63,536 nt of DNA from Butyrivibrio sp. AE2015. Its GTDB lineage: Bacteria > Bacillota > Clostridia > Lachnospirales > Lachnospiraceae. The position numbers were made by a program, and so were the translations under genes. Positions 34,842 through 44,141 of the stretch are shown here, piece after piece; positions within the stretch are counted from its first letter, which is position 1; every line of letters starts with the position of its first letter. The stretch is from contig NZ_ATVR01000021.1 in NCBI RefSeq assembly GCF_000420825.1, positions 1 to 63,536 on the forward strand, given 5' to 3'. The notes below the pieces were generated by a model, which had not been told where the DNA came from, did no database searches, and saw only the letters and a program-made list of their open reading frames with translations.

Positions 34842-36644
34842 ATGGATAAAAAGAAACGCAGGCTTCGCACAGGGAGAAGAGCCCGTCACAATAGAAAGTT
34901 AATAATTCTTACAGGAATAGGCGTAGTAGTTGCGGTTTTGTTCATTGTAGCAATGACAATGTGGCTTTTTATCAGTACTGGAAGAGTTACTGATGAAGGA
35001 CAGGATGAAGCGCCTTATCAGGCTTCTATAGAACAGACATCCATCAGCGAGATCGTGTATGTTCAGGAAAGCGTTGTTGACACGATCGTAAACGGTGGAA
35101 AAAGAGTGTCAAAGGCCCTCTCTGAAAGACCTGAGACCGTAGAAGTTACAGCTGATGATGCTGCAGAATTTGGCAACCTTGAGTGTCAGATTGTCGGAAC
35201 ATCAAACGTTGAAGTAAACATTACTTCTGAGGGTATTCCTGCCAGTGATGATAAGTACTATTACCTTTTTGAGATGGCGACTTATGAGGATGGTATCGCT
35301 GCAGATGCAGAGCCTCTTTCCAAAATCTATAAAGGAGACGACGCTTCTTTTACCATAAAGCTTAACAAAGGCCTCTCAAACACAAGACTCTTTTCCAAAT
35401 TTGCAGTTGCTGTAAAGATGGAAGATCAGTACGTTCAGGTGGCACATGCCAAGTACATTACAAATCCTGAGGAATGTGCAGGATACTATTATGACAGCAT
35501 GGACCACGATTCTATAAAGGGTATTTTGCCATATCCCCTTCGACTTGATGAGCTTTCTGACCTTGGAGTTAATTATTGCGCCTATAATATTCCTCTTTCC
35601 CATATCCTTACTACATCAGGAGGGATTGCTTATTCATATGGCGGCGTGACATATCACTTCAATGCCCGCATCATCAATGACTATGATACATTGTTCAAAA
35701 AGCTCAATTCTATGGGCATAGATATAGCGGCCATCATCTTGAATGACGCCAGCACTTCAGCTTATCCTGAGATCACGCATCCAAGTGCGCGAAGTGGCTC
35801 AACGGCTCCATATTATATGTTCAATGCTGCCGATGAGAGCGGTGTAAAGGCACTTGCTGCTATTGGAAGCTTCCTTGCAGGCAGATACTCAGGTTCCGGC
35901 CATGGCAATGTCAGCATGTGGATCATCGCTAACGAGGTTAATGCCAGAAGAGAGTATAACTACATGTCTTACACAGATGTGAACACTTATACTACGGCAT
36001 TTACAAGGGCTTTCAGAGTTTTTTACAACGCTATAAAGAGCCAGAATGCTGGAGCACTTGTATATATTCCATTGGATCAGAGATGGACCTATAATACTGA
36101 GAGCACAGGCGATTATGATGCCAAGGATGTTCTTGATATTTTTGCTTCTTCCATGAATGATTATGGCAATGTCGACTGGGGACTTGCAGCTCATCCGTAC
36201 TCGTTCCCTAATGACAATACCGCATTTTGGAAGACTTCCAAATATGTTAATCATACTGAGTCAACACCTTGTATCACAATGGAGAATATTGAGGTTTTGA
36301 CCAATTACATGCAAAAACCAGGTATGCTCAGTCCTGATGGGGATGTTAGATCTATTATCTTAAGTGAAATAGGCTATTCATCTACTCAGGGTGAGAACAT
36401 TCAGGCGGCTGCTTTTGCCTATGCCTACACCAAGATGGTTCAAAATGGATATATAGATGCTCTTATGTTGTCAAGGCAGGTTGATGCCCCTGAAGAGATT
36501 GCGGCACTTGGACTTGCTCTTGGACTTGAAACTTCAAGTGGTTCACCAAAACATTTATACTTTGTTTTTAAATATATCGATGACCCGGATAAAAGAGATG
36601 AAGTATGCGCATTTGCTTACGATATAATAGGAAAGAAGTTTTAG
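34842..36644 (+). CDS. DUF5722-like membrane-anchored protein (glycosidase-like fold)
   Basis: 600 residues. A basic N-terminus is followed by a hydrophobic anchor (about 20-45). The main body resembles DUF5722, a TIM-barrel family related to glycoside hydrolases; 'WIIANEVNARREYNYM' resembles the acid/base Asn-Glu block of clan-A glycosidases, and 'LSEIGYSSTQG' the second Glu. It would act outside the cell on a glycan. Substrate unknown. It is translated directly after rarA. Confidence 0.65.
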   Translation: MDKKKRRLRTGRRARHNRKLIILTGIGVVVAVLFIVAMTMWLFISTGRVTDEGQDEAPYQASIEQTSISEIVYVQESVVDTIVNGGKRVSKALSERPETVEVTADDAAEFGNLECQIVGTSNVEVNITSEGIPASDDKYYYLFEMATYEDGIAADAEPLSKIYKGDDASFTIKLNKGLSNTRLFSKFAVAVKMEDQYVQVAHAKYITNPEECAGYYYDSMDHDSIKGILPYPLRLDELSDLGVNYCAYNIPLSHILTTSGGIAYSYGGVTYHFNARIINDYDTLFKKLNSMGIDIAAIILNDASTSAYPEITHPSARSGSTAPYYMFNAADESGVKALAAIGSFLAGRYSGSGHGNVSMWIIANEVNARREYNYMSYTDVNTYTTAFTRAFRVFYNAIKSQNAGALVYIPLDQRWTYNTESTGDYDAKDVLDIFASSMNDYGNVDWGLAAHPYSFPNDNTAFWKTSKYVNHTESTPCITMENIEVLTNYMQKPGMLSPDGDVRSIILSEIGYSSTQGENIQAAAFAYAYTKMVQNGYIDALMLSRQVDAPEEIAALGLALGLETSSGSPKHLYFVFKYIDDPDKRDEVCAFAYDIIGKKF

Positions 36645-36657
36645 GAGGAGCATTATT

Positions 36658-37806
36658 ATGACAAACGCTGAGAAAGCACTTGAGATGCATGAAAAATGGC
36701 AGGGAAAACTTGAGATAGTTTCCAAAGCAAAGGTTAATTCAAAAGAAGATCTGGCTGTATGTTATACACCAGGTGTGGCAGAGCCTTGCAAGCTGATTGC
36801 TGAGGACAAGAGCCTTGCTTACAAATACACGATTAAGTCCAATACTATTGCTGTCGTATCTGATGGAAGTGCAGTTTTGGGACTTGGTAACATCGGACCT
36901 CATGCAGCAATGCCTGTTATGGAAGGCAAGGCAGTGCTTTTTAAAGAGTTTGGAGGAGTTAATGCAGTGCCTATCTGTCTTGATACTCAGGATACAGAAG
37001 AGATCATTAAGGCAGTTACATATCTTGCTCCTGGCTTTGGCGGAATAAATCTTGAAGATATTTCAGCACCAAGATGCTTTGAAATAGAGGAGAGATTAAA
37101 AGAAAAGCTGGATATACCTGTTTTTCACGATGATCAGCATGGAACAGCAATTGTTGTTCTTGCAGGTATTATAAATGCTCTGAAAGTAGTAGGTAAAAAG
37201 AAAGAAGATTGCAAAGTAGTAGTAAACGGCGCAGGAAGCGCAGGAATTGCCATAACAAAACTTTTACTTACCTATGGATTTAAAAATGTTACAATGTGTG
37301 ATAAGTCAGGAATTCTTTCCAAGGCATCTGAAGATCTTAACTGGATGCAGGAAAAGATGATGGATGTTACCAATCCTGAGCAGAAGACCGGAACACTTGC
37401 TGATGCTTTAAAGGGAGCTGATATATTCGTTGGTGTATCTGCACCTGGAATTGTTACCAAAGAAATGGCACAGGAAATGAATGATGGAGCTATAATGTTT
37501 GCTATGGCAAATCCTGTTCCTGAGATCATGCCTGACCTTGCCAGAGAAGCAGGAGTAAGGGTAATAGGTACAGGAAGAAGCGACTTCCCTAATCAGGTAA
37601 ACAATGTGCTTGTTTTCCCTGGAATCTTTAAGGGAGCTCTTGAGGGCGGTGCCAAGCGCATCACTGATGAGATGAAGCTTGCAGCTGCAAAGGCTTTGGC
37701 AGGTCTTGTTCCTGATAGCGAACTTAACGAAGAAAATATACTTCCTCCTGCATTTGACCCGAGATGTGCGGAAGTTGTTTCAAAAGCAGTAAAAGAACTT
37801 ATTTAA
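36658..37806 (+). CDS. Malic enzyme (NAD(P)-dependent)
   Basis: 382 residues. Converts malate to pyruvate with CO2 and NAD(P)H. Motifs: 'VCYTPGVAEPC', 'FHDDQHGTAIV' (metal ligands) and the Rossmann 'VNGAGSAGIAITKLL'. Short prokaryotic form without the phosphotransacetylase tail. A perfect GGAGGAG ribosome site precedes the ATG. It is followed 9 bp later by a DUF4364 gene. Confidence 0.94.
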   Translation: MTNAEKALEMHEKWQGKLEIVSKAKVNSKEDLAVCYTPGVAEPCKLIAEDKSLAYKYTIKSNTIAVVSDGSAVLGLGNIGPHAAMPVMEGKAVLFKEFGGVNAVPICLDTQDTEEIIKAVTYLAPGFGGINLEDISAPRCFEIEERLKEKLDIPVFHDDQHGTAIVVLAGIINALKVVGKKKEDCKVVVNGAGSAGIAITKLLLTYGFKNVTMCDKSGILSKASEDLNWMQEKMMDVTNPEQKTGTLADALKGADIFVGVSAPGIVTKEMAQEMNDGAIMFAMANPVPEIMPDLAREAGVRVIGTGRSDFPNQVNNVLVFPGIFKGALEGGAKRITDEMKLAAAKALAGLVPDSELNEENILPPAFDPRCAEVVSKAVKELI

Positions 37807-37815
37807 TTTGGAGGT

Positions 37816-38346
37816 ATGAGCGTGAGCTCAAGGTATCTTACTTTATACAAGATGATTGTTCTGTACATGCTAAAGAGGTGCGAAGTGCCTCTTAGCAAGT
37901 CACAGATTTATGATTTTATACTGGAAAAAGAATATACGACATTCTTAACTTTGCAGGAAGTTTTTGCAGAGATGGCTTCCTCTGATCTTATCAAAGAAAA
38001 AACTGTTGCCAACAGAACTTATCTTGAAATAACACAGGAGGGAGAAGAGGCCCTTAAGTTTTTTGGAAACAGGATCAATCCTTCTATCAAATCTCAGATC
38101 GATGATTACTTAAAAGCCAACAGTATGAAGCTTAGAAGTGAAGGCTCAATAATCGGAGATTACCAGAAAACAGGTGAAAATGAGTATACAGCCCGTGTTA
38201 TTGCAAGAGAGAGCGGACATACTCTTATAGATATTCAGATTCCCGTTCCAACAGAGGAAATGGCTCAGGCAATCTGCAGAAACTGGCTTGAAAAAAATCA
38301 GGAAGTATATCAGTTTTTGATCGATAATTTAATGTTTGATGAGTGA
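37816..38346 (+). CDS. DUF4364 family protein
   Basis: 176 residues, a Lachnospiraceae-typical family with an N-terminal winged-helix-like part ('YMLKRCEVPLSKSQIYDFIL', 'TFLTLQEVFAEMASSDLI'). It is probably a cytoplasmic regulator; the function is unknown. It starts at ATG 37816 with GGAGG upstream and is co-oriented with the malic enzyme gene. Confidence 0.8.
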   Translation: MSVSSRYLTLYKMIVLYMLKRCEVPLSKSQIYDFILEKEYTTFLTLQEVFAEMASSDLIKEKTVANRTYLEITQEGEEALKFFGNRINPSIKSQIDDYLKANSMKLRSEGSIIGDYQKTGENEYTARVIARESGHTLIDIQIPVPTEEMAQAICRNWLEKNQEVYQFLIDNLMFDE

Positions 38347-38399
38347 TTGACTTAAGGGTTATCACTTGCTATAATATCATTCGTGGCTAAATTGCCCAA

Positions 38400-38472
38400 G
38401 CTGTTGTAGCACAGTCGGTAGTGCGTCGCATTGGTAGTGCGGAGGTCACGGGTTCGATTCCCGTCAGCAGCT
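38400..38472 (+). tRNA. tRNA-Thr (anticodon GGT)
   Basis: A 73-nt cloverleaf: acceptor GCTGTTG/CAGCAGC (one G-T), D-arm GCAC/GTGC, anticodon stem TCGCA/TGCGG with loop TTGGTAG (anticodon GGT), and T-arm ACGGG-TTCGATT-CCCGT. Discriminator T; CCA is not encoded. Confidence 0.93.
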
Positions 38473-38481
38473 GTATATGTT

Positions 38482-38516
38482 AAATCCCATCGGAATTTAT
38501 CCGATGGGATTTTTTT
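38482..38516 (+). terminator. Rho-independent terminator after tRNA-Thr
   Basis: A 13-bp perfect stem AAATCCCATCGGA/TCCGATGGGATTT with a 5-nt loop, then a T run. Very strong. Confidence 0.93.
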
Positions 38517-38539
38517 CTAGAATTCATCTGAATATGGCT

Positions 38540-40231
38540 TTAAACATCGTTTTTGACGTCGCCCTGACCTCGCCTGTCATAGCCTGTCTTTTCGTAGAAG
38601 GCTTTTTTGTCCTCATACATGTTGTTGTCAGCAATCTTAGCGAGTTCCTCTATATTACAGTGAGGATTCTCTCTGACTGTGGCATAGCCAATAGCAATAC
38701 TGATTCCCTTTACATATTTTCCGTGCCAGTGTTCGAGCTGCGTCCTTAAGTAGCTGATTCTTTTTTCGAGCTCATTTCTATTCGCAATTATCAAAATGGC
38801 GAACTCATCGCCACCAAGCCTTGAAATGGTGCTGGTAGATGATGAGGAAAATGCAAGTTTGAGGCAGGTTGCTGTTCCCTTTAAAAGTTCATCCCCTGCG
38901 TCATGACCTAAGGTGTCGTTGTAGTATTTAAGCCTGTTAACGTCTATGGCTATATAAGTAAGATCATTTGGAAGACGGTTCTTTTCATAGTCATCAGCAA
39001 GAGCGTAAAAATGCCTTCTGTTACCAATGCCTGTAAGCTGATCTGTATAGGCATCTATTTTGGCCTGTGCAAATTCTTTTTCTTCTTTTACGTTAAGACC
39101 TATCCTTCTGTAAATGAGGCCAACCTGCACCATAATGTAGAGCATAAGAGCTATTATTATGAAAAAGATGTAATTATAGCCTACGTTGTCGATGTATTTA
39201 ATAAGTGAGTATCCGGCCAGAATTATAAATATTCCATTAGCTACAGCTATTCCTGTTCTGCTTGAAAGCTTCTTTTCTTCTTTTATACTGGAATATGAGT
39301 AGTAGCCGACCATGACCATAACAACTATGTCAAGTACATGCGCTACGTAGACCAGCCATCCCCACTCGAAGATGTCGAATGACGCTAAAGTGCAGGCAAT
39401 CAGGATAACAATAGCAATAGCGCCATCAATTATATGATCGATCAGCTCTACACGTAGGAAGATGCATCTTGCGATTTCAAAGAACAAAAGAGGCATCAGC
39501 AAAAATGAGACTATAGTTAGGATCGAAAAGCCTGTCATATAGCCAACTGCAATGAAAGGGATCCTTGTCTCATTTATGATCCATTGCCCTGCAACTACGG
39601 AAAAAGCTCCTGCATAGAAAAGGGCTTCAAATGAAAGCTTTCTGATAAGGTTAGCTCTTTTAAGGATAAATACAGTTGATACCAGCATCTCAAAAATACC
39701 GGTAACTGTGAAAAGGATGAACAGAACAACTGATGGAACGTTGTTCCTTAACTGGGCAATAACGTATGCAGATCTGGTGGTTACAAAAGCTTCAGTGAGT
39801 TCTGCACCATAAAGGGATTCTTGAGGAGTAATCTTTACTTCGACTTTTTTTCCGGTGTATTCATATTCAAGCGGAATCCAGATCTCTTTTTTGCCAACAT
39901 CAGTACTATGACCAAATAATACATTGTTTCTCGACTCTAAAACCTCCGTTCCATCGATGAAAACGGAAAAAGATTTATAGTAGCACCGGATTACAAGGAG
40001 CTGATCGCCATATACTGTGGGAAGGGTATTGTTGATCGTAAAGGTTTCGTCGCTGCTAAATGGAAAAGTAATGTATTTACCATCAATTTTCCAATAGTCA
40101 TTAAGAGATACAGAGTTTTCTCTATAATAATTATTTGATTCGTTTGAATAGCAAAAACCAAGTCCTATAAACAATAGGATTATGAGTATGTAGGCAAAAG
40201 CAATTATACGTCTCCTAAAGCGCGTATCCAT
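38540..40231 (-). CDS. Membrane diguanylate cyclase (GGDEF) with extracellular sensor domain
   Basis: 563 residues from the ATG at 40231 (GGAGG 9 nt upstream; a TTG at 40237 is too close). N-terminal signal anchor, an extracellular beta-rich domain (about 30-160), then a block of about seven hydrophobic helices, then a GGDEF domain with intact 'RLGGDEFAILI' and the preceding inhibitory-site-like region. It makes cyclic di-GMP at the membrane. No EAL domain. The layout is similar to 7TM-DISM diguanylate cyclases. Confidence 0.9.
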   Translation of the reverse strand: MDTRFRRRIIAFAYILIILLFIGLGFCYSNESNNYYRENSVSLNDYWKIDGKYITFPFSSDETFTINNTLPTVYGDQLLVIRCYYKSFSVFIDGTEVLESRNNVLFGHSTDVGKKEIWIPLEYEYTGKKVEVKITPQESLYGAELTEAFVTTRSAYVIAQLRNNVPSVVLFILFTVTGIFEMLVSTVFILKRANLIRKLSFEALFYAGAFSVVAGQWIINETRIPFIAVGYMTGFSILTIVSFLLMPLLFFEIARCIFLRVELIDHIIDGAIAIVILIACTLASFDIFEWGWLVYVAHVLDIVVMVMVGYYSYSSIKEEKKLSSRTGIAVANGIFIILAGYSLIKYIDNVGYNYIFFIIIALMLYIMVQVGLIYRRIGLNVKEEKEFAQAKIDAYTDQLTGIGNRRHFYALADDYEKNRLPNDLTYIAIDVNRLKYYNDTLGHDAGDELLKGTATCLKLAFSSSSTSTISRLGGDEFAILIIANRNELEKRISYLRTQLEHWHGKYVKGISIAIGYATVRENPHCNIEELAKIADNNMYEDKKAFYEKTGYDRRGQGDVKNDV

Positions 40232-40451
40232 AGGCAATAACCTCCATAAATCTACTGATTATAATTATAACATGTGCTATATAACGTTAATTCTAATAAT
40301 TTGATTAATAAAGCGATAAAAGAATAAAAACAAAGCAAAAAAAGATAAGAAATCAGATTATTTTAGATTGAATTAGGTGTATGGGTGGAATACAATCAAG
40401 ATTAGCAGAAACTATTTGTATTATTACTATTTATTTAATGGGGTGGTTATT

Positions 40452-42233
40452 ATGAAAAAGCGAAACTCGAGGTGGAAGTATCCCAGGACGAGACTGCAGT
40501 GGTTGTGGGATAATATGGAAGGGTACAGAGCGTTATATGTACTGGCGGTGATTGGCACAGTTGTCTACAATATGTTGCAACTGACTGTGCCATTTTTTTC
40601 TGCGCAAATTGTGGACAGATTTTTATCCGGTCCCGGTGCAAAAGAGAATCTTACGGGGCATCCTGATGAATTTGTGAGGCTCCTTATTCTTATGATCGGC
40701 CTTACTGTACTCAGGTGCATCATAGTCTATTTTGACTGCATGGGATATGAGTTTGTATCGCAGCAGGTTCTTTTCAAAGTAAGAAATTTCCTCTATGACA
40801 AGATTCAGAGACAGGACATGAAATTTTACAACACTTATCGTACAGGTGATCTGATGACCAGAGTTACTGGAGACCTTGATGCTGTAAGGCACATGGTTGC
40901 GTGGGTTGTCAGAATGGTAGTTGAAGCATTTTCTCTGGTTACAGCAACTGCAATTTACTTTATCTACATGGACTGGAGACTGGCGTTTAGCCTTTTGATC
41001 GTGGCTCCGCTCATTTTCTTTATCATATATGTATTTAAGCTTTTAGTTGCGCCTATGCATGCACTTCTTCGTGAAAAGCTGGCATATATGAATACGGTGG
41101 CACAGGAAAATATAGCCGGAAACAGAGTGGTTAAGGCTTTTGCAAGGGAAGCCTACGAGATAGAAAAATTTGATGAATGCAATTCTGATTTTAGAGATAC
41201 CAATAAAAAGACAGCAATGATATGGCTTCGTTTCTATCCTTTTGTAGAAACTCTTGCAAATGCCCTTGCGGTAATACTTCTTTTGGTTGGAGGCCTTTTT
41301 CTTATCCATGGCGATATGACAATGGGCGAATACGTGGCATTTTCGGGGCTTATCTGGGCCATAGCCAACCCTATGAGACAGCTTGGAAACGTTATGAATG
41401 AATTCCAGAGATTCTCGGCAGCATCTGCCAAGGTTATGGAGATCTACTATTCAGAAGCTGAGATCGTAGATGCTAAAGACGCTGTTGATAAGCCTGGAAG
41501 ATTCGAAGGAAACATAGAATTTAAAGATGTTTCTTTTCACTATGCAGACAATGATCTCCCAGTCCTTGAGCATATTTCTTTTACTGCTAAAAAAGGACAG
41601 ACTATTGCAATCATGGGCGAGACAGGATGCGGAAAAACTTCTCTTATCCATCTGATTCCTAGATTCTATGAGCCTTCAAGCGGAGAAATCCTTATTGACG
41701 GTGTAAATGTCAATAAATTAAAACTCAATCAGCTCAGAAAGAATATAGGTCTTGCTACCCAGGATGTGCTTCTTTATTCTGACACTATTGATGGGAATAT
41801 TGCTTATGGTGATAGCGAAATAAGTCGTGAGGAGGTTGTTCGTTTTGCCAAATATTCTGCGGCTTCCGATTTTATCGCCAAGATGCCTGAAGGCTACGAA
41901 ACTATAGTAGGTGAAAGAGGTGTTGGCCTTTCCGGCGGACAGAAGCAGAGAATCTCTCTTGCAAGAGCGCTGGCAGTAAGGCCATCCATCCTTATTCTCG
42001 ATGATACAACTTCAGCTGTTGACCTTGAGACGGAAAAAGAGATTCAGGAGAGCCTAAGAAATCTTGATTTTGAGTGCACAAAGATCATCATTGCGCAGCG
42101 TATATCAACTACCAAGGATGCAGACCAGATACTGATCATGCAGCATGGAGAGATAACGGAGCGTGGAACTCACGAGGAACTCATCAAACTTGGCGGATAT
42201 TATGCAGAACTTGTGAAACTGCAGGCAGGCTGA
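40452..42233 (+). CDS. ABC exporter half-transporter (catalytically degenerate subunit)
   Basis: 593 residues from the ATG at 40452 (GGGGTGG upstream). Type-IV exporter: six-helix membrane domain, then an ATPase domain with Walker A 'GETGCGKTSL' and signature 'LSGGQKQR'. Walker B reads 'LILDDTTSAVD', Asp replacing the catalytic Glu, and the switch reads 'IIIAQRIST', Gln replacing His. These mark the degenerate half of a heterodimeric exporter (TM287/288- or BmrCD-like). The partner is the next gene. Substrate unknown. Confidence 0.9.
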   Translation: MKKRNSRWKYPRTRLQWLWDNMEGYRALYVLAVIGTVVYNMLQLTVPFFSAQIVDRFLSGPGAKENLTGHPDEFVRLLILMIGLTVLRCIIVYFDCMGYEFVSQQVLFKVRNFLYDKIQRQDMKFYNTYRTGDLMTRVTGDLDAVRHMVAWVVRMVVEAFSLVTATAIYFIYMDWRLAFSLLIVAPLIFFIIYVFKLLVAPMHALLREKLAYMNTVAQENIAGNRVVKAFAREAYEIEKFDECNSDFRDTNKKTAMIWLRFYPFVETLANALAVILLLVGGLFLIHGDMTMGEYVAFSGLIWAIANPMRQLGNVMNEFQRFSAASAKVMEIYYSEAEIVDAKDAVDKPGRFEGNIEFKDVSFHYADNDLPVLEHISFTAKKGQTIAIMGETGCGKTSLIHLIPRFYEPSSGEILIDGVNVNKLKLNQLRKNIGLATQDVLLYSDTIDGNIAYGDSEISREEVVRFAKYSAASDFIAKMPEGYETIVGERGVGLSGGQKQRISLARALAVRPSILILDDTTSAVDLETEKEIQESLRNLDFECTKIIIAQRISTTKDADQILIMQHGEITERGTHEELIKLGGYYAELVKLQAG

Positions 42234-42307
42234 GCTGAGAGCACTTAATGAGGCGTAGCCGAATTTAGTGTAACTATAGGCAGGAGATATAAACAGGAGA
42301 TAAGTAC

Positions 42308-44092
42308 ATGAGACGAAATACATATAAAGAAGATGAGATATTAGAAGAGCCCTTTGATATAAAGCACCTTCTCAGGGCTTCAGGATATATAAAAAAGCAC
42401 GCAGGTAAAATGGCGATGGCACTTGTTTTTTCCGCCCTTGGCGGAGCAGCAGCTCTTGTGAGCCCAATGATCGTGCAAAGGGCTTTGGATGTGGCAATCC
42501 CAAGCGGCGATGAGAGCCTTCTCTACAAACTGGTTGTTGCTGCAGCGTTGTTTTACGTATGTAGTGTGATCTTTACCACGATTCGTTCAAGAATCATGGT
42601 AAATGTGAGCCAGAATATTATTTATCAGATAAGGAGCGATCTTTTTGAACACTTGCAGAAGCTGCCATTTCAATACTATGACGACAGACCACATGGAAAG
42701 ATCCTTGTAAGGGTAGTTAATTACGTCAATTCCGTTTCAGATATGTTAAGCAACGGTCTTATCAACGTGGTCCTTGAGATATTGAATCTTGTTTTTATCG
42801 TAATATTTATGTTTGCAGTAGATGTCAAGCTGAGCTTTGTGGTTCTGGCCGGTGTGCCATTTCTTATGGTATTTATGTTCTGGATAAAGAACAAGCAGAG
42901 AAAAGCCTGGCAGGCAGTGTCAAACAAGAACTCCAATTTAAACGCCTATCTTCAGGAAAATATTGTTGGTGCAAGAATAACACAGATCTTTGCTAGAGAA
43001 GATGAAAATGCTGAGATATTCAAAGTCCTTTCTTCCAACTGTAAAAAGGCATGGATGAAGGCAGTCAGCTATTCAACCATGGTCTGGCCGGGAATTGATA
43101 CCATATCGGTTCTTGTCAGAGCTGCAATATTCATGTTTGCACTTGTAGTTTTTTCAAAGGGAAATGAGTCCCTGGGCGTGATCGTTGCTATCTCAAGTTA
43201 CGCATCAAGATTTTGGCAGCCTATCATGAACCTTGGAAATATATTTAACAACTTCATCAATAACATGGCTTATCTAGAGAGAATTTTTGAGACTATGGAT
43301 GAGCCTGTAACTGTAGATGATGCGCCTGATGCAGTGGAGATGAAGAAGATGGTCGGTGAAGTGACCTTTGACCATGTCTCTTTTTCCTATGAGAAGGGAA
43401 AAGAAATCCTGCATGATGTTTCATTTAGTGTAAAACCCGGAGAGAGTATTGCTCTTGTAGGTCCTACAGGAGCAGGAAAGAGTACTATTGTAAGCCTCAT
43501 TTCGAGATTTTATAACGTTGATAGTGGAAGAATCCTTATTGATGGACAGGATATTTCAAAGGTGACTCTTCATTCTCTGAGGTCACAGATGGGAATAATG
43601 CTTCAGGACAGCTTTATTTTCTCCGGAACAATTGGAGATAATATCCGCTATGGAAAACTTGATGCAACTGAGGCTGATATAAGAAGAGCCAGCAGGGCTG
43701 TTTGCGCTCATGATTTTATAAAAGTAATGCCTAAGGGATACAACACTGAAGTTAAGGAAAGAGGTGCACTTCTTTCTCAGGGACAAAAGCAGCTTTTGTC
43801 CTTTGCGAGAACTCTTTTATCTGATCCTGCGATACTGGTACTTGATGAAGCGACCTCAAGTATTGATGTTCAGACGGAAAAAGCTCTTCAAAAGGGACTT
43901 GATACAATGCTGGAAGGCAGGACAAGCTTTATCATTGCCCATAGACTGTCTACCATTACTAAATGTGATAAAATAATGTATATAGACAACGGTGGTATAA
44001 CTGAATGCGGAAGTCACGATGAGCTGATGGCCCGCAAGGGAGCTTACTATCATCTGTTTACTGCACAGATGGAAGGTATGGAAGCTGTATAA
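42308..44092 (+). CDS. ABC exporter half-transporter (catalytic subunit)
   Basis: 594 residues. Six-helix membrane domain followed by an ATPase domain: Walker A 'GPTGAGKSTI', canonical Walker B 'LVLDEATSSID' and switch 'IIAHRLST'. Its signature is altered to 'LSQGQKQLL', which pairs with the degenerate Walker sites of the partner, leaving one active ATP site in the heterodimer. An AGGAGAT site precedes the ATG. It follows the partner gene by 74 bp. Confidence 0.9.
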   Translation: MRRNTYKEDEILEEPFDIKHLLRASGYIKKHAGKMAMALVFSALGGAAALVSPMIVQRALDVAIPSGDESLLYKLVVAAALFYVCSVIFTTIRSRIMVNVSQNIIYQIRSDLFEHLQKLPFQYYDDRPHGKILVRVVNYVNSVSDMLSNGLINVVLEILNLVFIVIFMFAVDVKLSFVVLAGVPFLMVFMFWIKNKQRKAWQAVSNKNSNLNAYLQENIVGARITQIFAREDENAEIFKVLSSNCKKAWMKAVSYSTMVWPGIDTISVLVRAAIFMFALVVFSKGNESLGVIVAISSYASRFWQPIMNLGNIFNNFINNMAYLERIFETMDEPVTVDDAPDAVEMKKMVGEVTFDHVSFSYEKGKEILHDVSFSVKPGESIALVGPTGAGKSTIVSLISRFYNVDSGRILIDGQDISKVTLHSLRSQMGIMLQDSFIFSGTIGDNIRYGKLDATEADIRRASRAVCAHDFIKVMPKGYNTEVKERGALLSQGQKQLLSFARTLLSDPAILVLDEATSSIDVQTEKALQKGLDTMLEGRTSFIIAHRLSTITKCDKIMYIDNGGITECGSHDELMARKGAYYHLFTAQMEGMEAV

Positions 44093-44105
44093 AGGTGAAT
44101 GAAAT

Positions 44106-44134
44106 TTGACAAGTTATTACGACTATTGTAAAAT
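44106..44134 (+). promoter_or_regulatory. Near-consensus promoter 7 nt before the SGNH gene ATG
   Basis: TTGACA (44106-44111), 17 bp, TAAAAT (44129-44134), then 7 nt to ATG 44142. Transcription would begin at or next to the A of the ATG, giving a leaderless mRNA. Confidence 0.6.
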
Positions 44135-44141
44135 TTGTGTC

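Noticed and set aside
44106..44141. TTG start that would lengthen the SGNH hydrolase by 12 residues
   Set aside because: An AAGGTG site exists upstream, but the TTG is the first part of a consensus -35 and the ATG-initiated protein has a better signal peptide. Kept as an alternative only.
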